From Mycobacterium colombiense (GTDB taxonomy: Bacteria > Actinomycetota > Actinomycetes > Mycobacteriales > Mycobacteriaceae): a stretch of DNA of 64,000 bases. Below the pieces are notes generated by a model. It saw only the letters and a program-made list of their open reading frames with translations, had not been told where the DNA came from and searched no databases. The DNA lies in assembly GCF_001665835.1 (NCBI RefSeq), contig NZ_LZSX01000065.1, positions 25,949-89,948 on the forward strand. The letters run 5' to 3'. Below, one piece after another: positions 63,434 through 64,000 of the stretch. The position numbers and the translations under genes are program-made. Numbering within the stretch: position 1 is the stretch's first letter; every line of letters starts with the position of its first letter.

Positions 63434-63838
63434 TCATTCGGTGAGTGTGCGGCGGTACGTGTCCGCGTCCAGCAGTGGCGCGATACCCGAGTCGAGGGCC
63501 TCGACCTCGGACACCTCGAGCTGGATCTCCAGCAGCCAGCCGGCGCCGTAGGGGTCGGAGTTCACCAACTGCGGGCGGGCGTCCAAATCGCTGTTTACAG
63601 TGGCCACCTTGCCTGAGAGCGGCGCGTACAGGTCCGACATCGATTTGGTCGATTCCACTTCGCCGAAGGATTCGCCGGCGGTCAGTTCGGCACCGACGTC
63701 AGGCAGCTGAACGAAAACGATGTCGCCTAGTGCCGATTGCGCGAAGTCGGTGATTCCGACCCGCGCCCTGTCTTCCGCGCTGCGCTGAACCCACTCGTGT
63801 TCGGCGGTGTAGTACAGGTCGGGCGGCAGTTCGCTCAC
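63434..63838 (-). CDS. gcvH: Glycine cleavage system H protein
   Basis: 134 residues, normal size. Lipoyl-acceptor motif [12 protein letters not shown] with Lys65; the N-terminus [11 protein letters not shown] and C-terminal [16 protein letters not shown] are standard. It carries the aminomethyl group between the P and T proteins of glycine cleavage. In M. tuberculosis gcvH is Rv1826, far from cyp140, so a rearrangement lies in the preceding few hundred bases. Confidence 0.96.
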   Translation of the reverse strand: MSELPPDLYYTAEHEWVQRSAEDRARVGITDFAQSALGDIVFVQLPDVGAELTAGESFGEVESTKSMSDLYAPLSGKVATVNSDLDARPQLVNSDPYGAGWLLEIQLEVSEVEALDSGIAPLLDADTYRRTLTE

Positions 63839-63916
63839 GGCAATCCTGTTCTGGTCGCGGTCTTTTGCTCGTCGGACAGGCGAGACTGAGGAGTGTCAAA
63901 AGGCGGAACCCGGCGC

Positions 63917-64000
63917 TTAGACGGCGCGCTTGAGGTCGTCGACCTTGTTCAGTTGCTCCCAGGGCAGTTCGATGTCGGTGCGGCCGAAGTGCCCGTAGGC
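63917..64000 (-). CDS. metK: S-adenosylmethionine synthetase, C-terminal end only
   Basis: Only the last 27 codons are inside the window, ending at TAA 63917-63919. The residues AYGHFGRTDIELPWEQLNKV DDLKRAV match the C-terminus of mycobacterial MetK (YGHFGR block, then PWE). The enzyme makes S-adenosylmethionine from methionine and ATP in the cytosol. It lies 78 bp upstream of gcvH on the same strand. Confidence 0.85.
   Translation of the reverse strand, partial: AYGHFGRTDIELPWEQLNKVDDLKRAV

Overview
The window is a high-G+C actinobacterial chromosome segment from a Mycobacterium. The strongest evidence is a run of genes with clear mycobacterial counterparts. These include fbpB (antigen 85B) with Ser126/Glu230/His262 intact, a secreted gamma-class chorismate mutase, an Rpf-domain resuscitation factor, a CYP140-type P450, lipoprotein LppE, cinA, dtd and a full-length isocitrate lyase 2. 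From remembered M. tuberculosis gene order (no search was possible), about 20-62 kb follows Rv1916 down to Rv1880c as a mosaic with inserted accessory blocks. The gene content suggests a non-tuberculous mycobacterium, probably a slow grower. The species is not resolved.

Layout. 0-20 kb is accessory metabolism and envelope: the end of a GH16 glycosidase, an LCM-type methyltransferase, an aldehyde dehydrogenase with a double palindrome upstream, an AraC/VOC pair, an acyltransferase/methyltransferase pair divergent from a TetR gene across a perfect operator palindrome, an acyl-CoA dehydrogenase-like flavoprotein, a NYN-domain protein, thiol peroxidase, two DJ-1/PfpI proteins, an NTF2/SDR divergent pair, a fatty-acyl-AMP ligase beside the remnant of a serine hydrolase, and several low-complexity exported proteins. 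20-36 kb holds isocitrate lyase 2, an MBL hydrolase, an ArsR/SRPBCC pair, an lppC-like lipoprotein, a class 3 lipase, an FAD oxidoreductase with its own TetR, and a six-gene oxidoreductase operon divergent from another TetR. A D-amino-acid-oxidase-like gene follows. 36-52 kb holds nanT-like and cinA genes, a 1.1-kilo-residue cyclase/STAND/LuxR regulator, a macro-domain protein, a thiamine-binding-like protein, dtd, a second LCM methyltransferase, an alcohol dehydrogenase, a Baeyer-Villiger-type monooxygenase, a 13E12-family HNH protein with an SOS box, and a nitronate-monooxygenase-like gene. 52-64 kb holds a CYP125-like P450 with an alcohol dehydrogenase, then fbpB, chorismate mutase, rpfC-like, SRPBCC, SDR, lppE and cyp140. 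It ends with an NTF2 protein, gcvH and the 3' end of metK.

Themes. Many small regulons can be read directly because the operators are visible: palindromes next to three TetR genes, an ArsR gene, the aldehyde dehydrogenase and the monooxygenase. Three KstR-like boxes (TNNAACNNGTTNNA or one base off) stand before the CYP125-like gene, the flavin oxidoreductase at 50.2 kb and an NTF2/SDR pair, which suggests these inserted genes belong to the sterol-degradation regulon. Two of these boxes share 18 identical bases. The most system-like unit is the TetR-controlled operon at 29.6-33.4 kb: hydrolase, degenerate tautomerase, flavin monooxygenase, AhpD-like protein, nitroreductase and SRPBCC. No tRNA, rRNA, CRISPR array, insertion sequence or phage module was seen.
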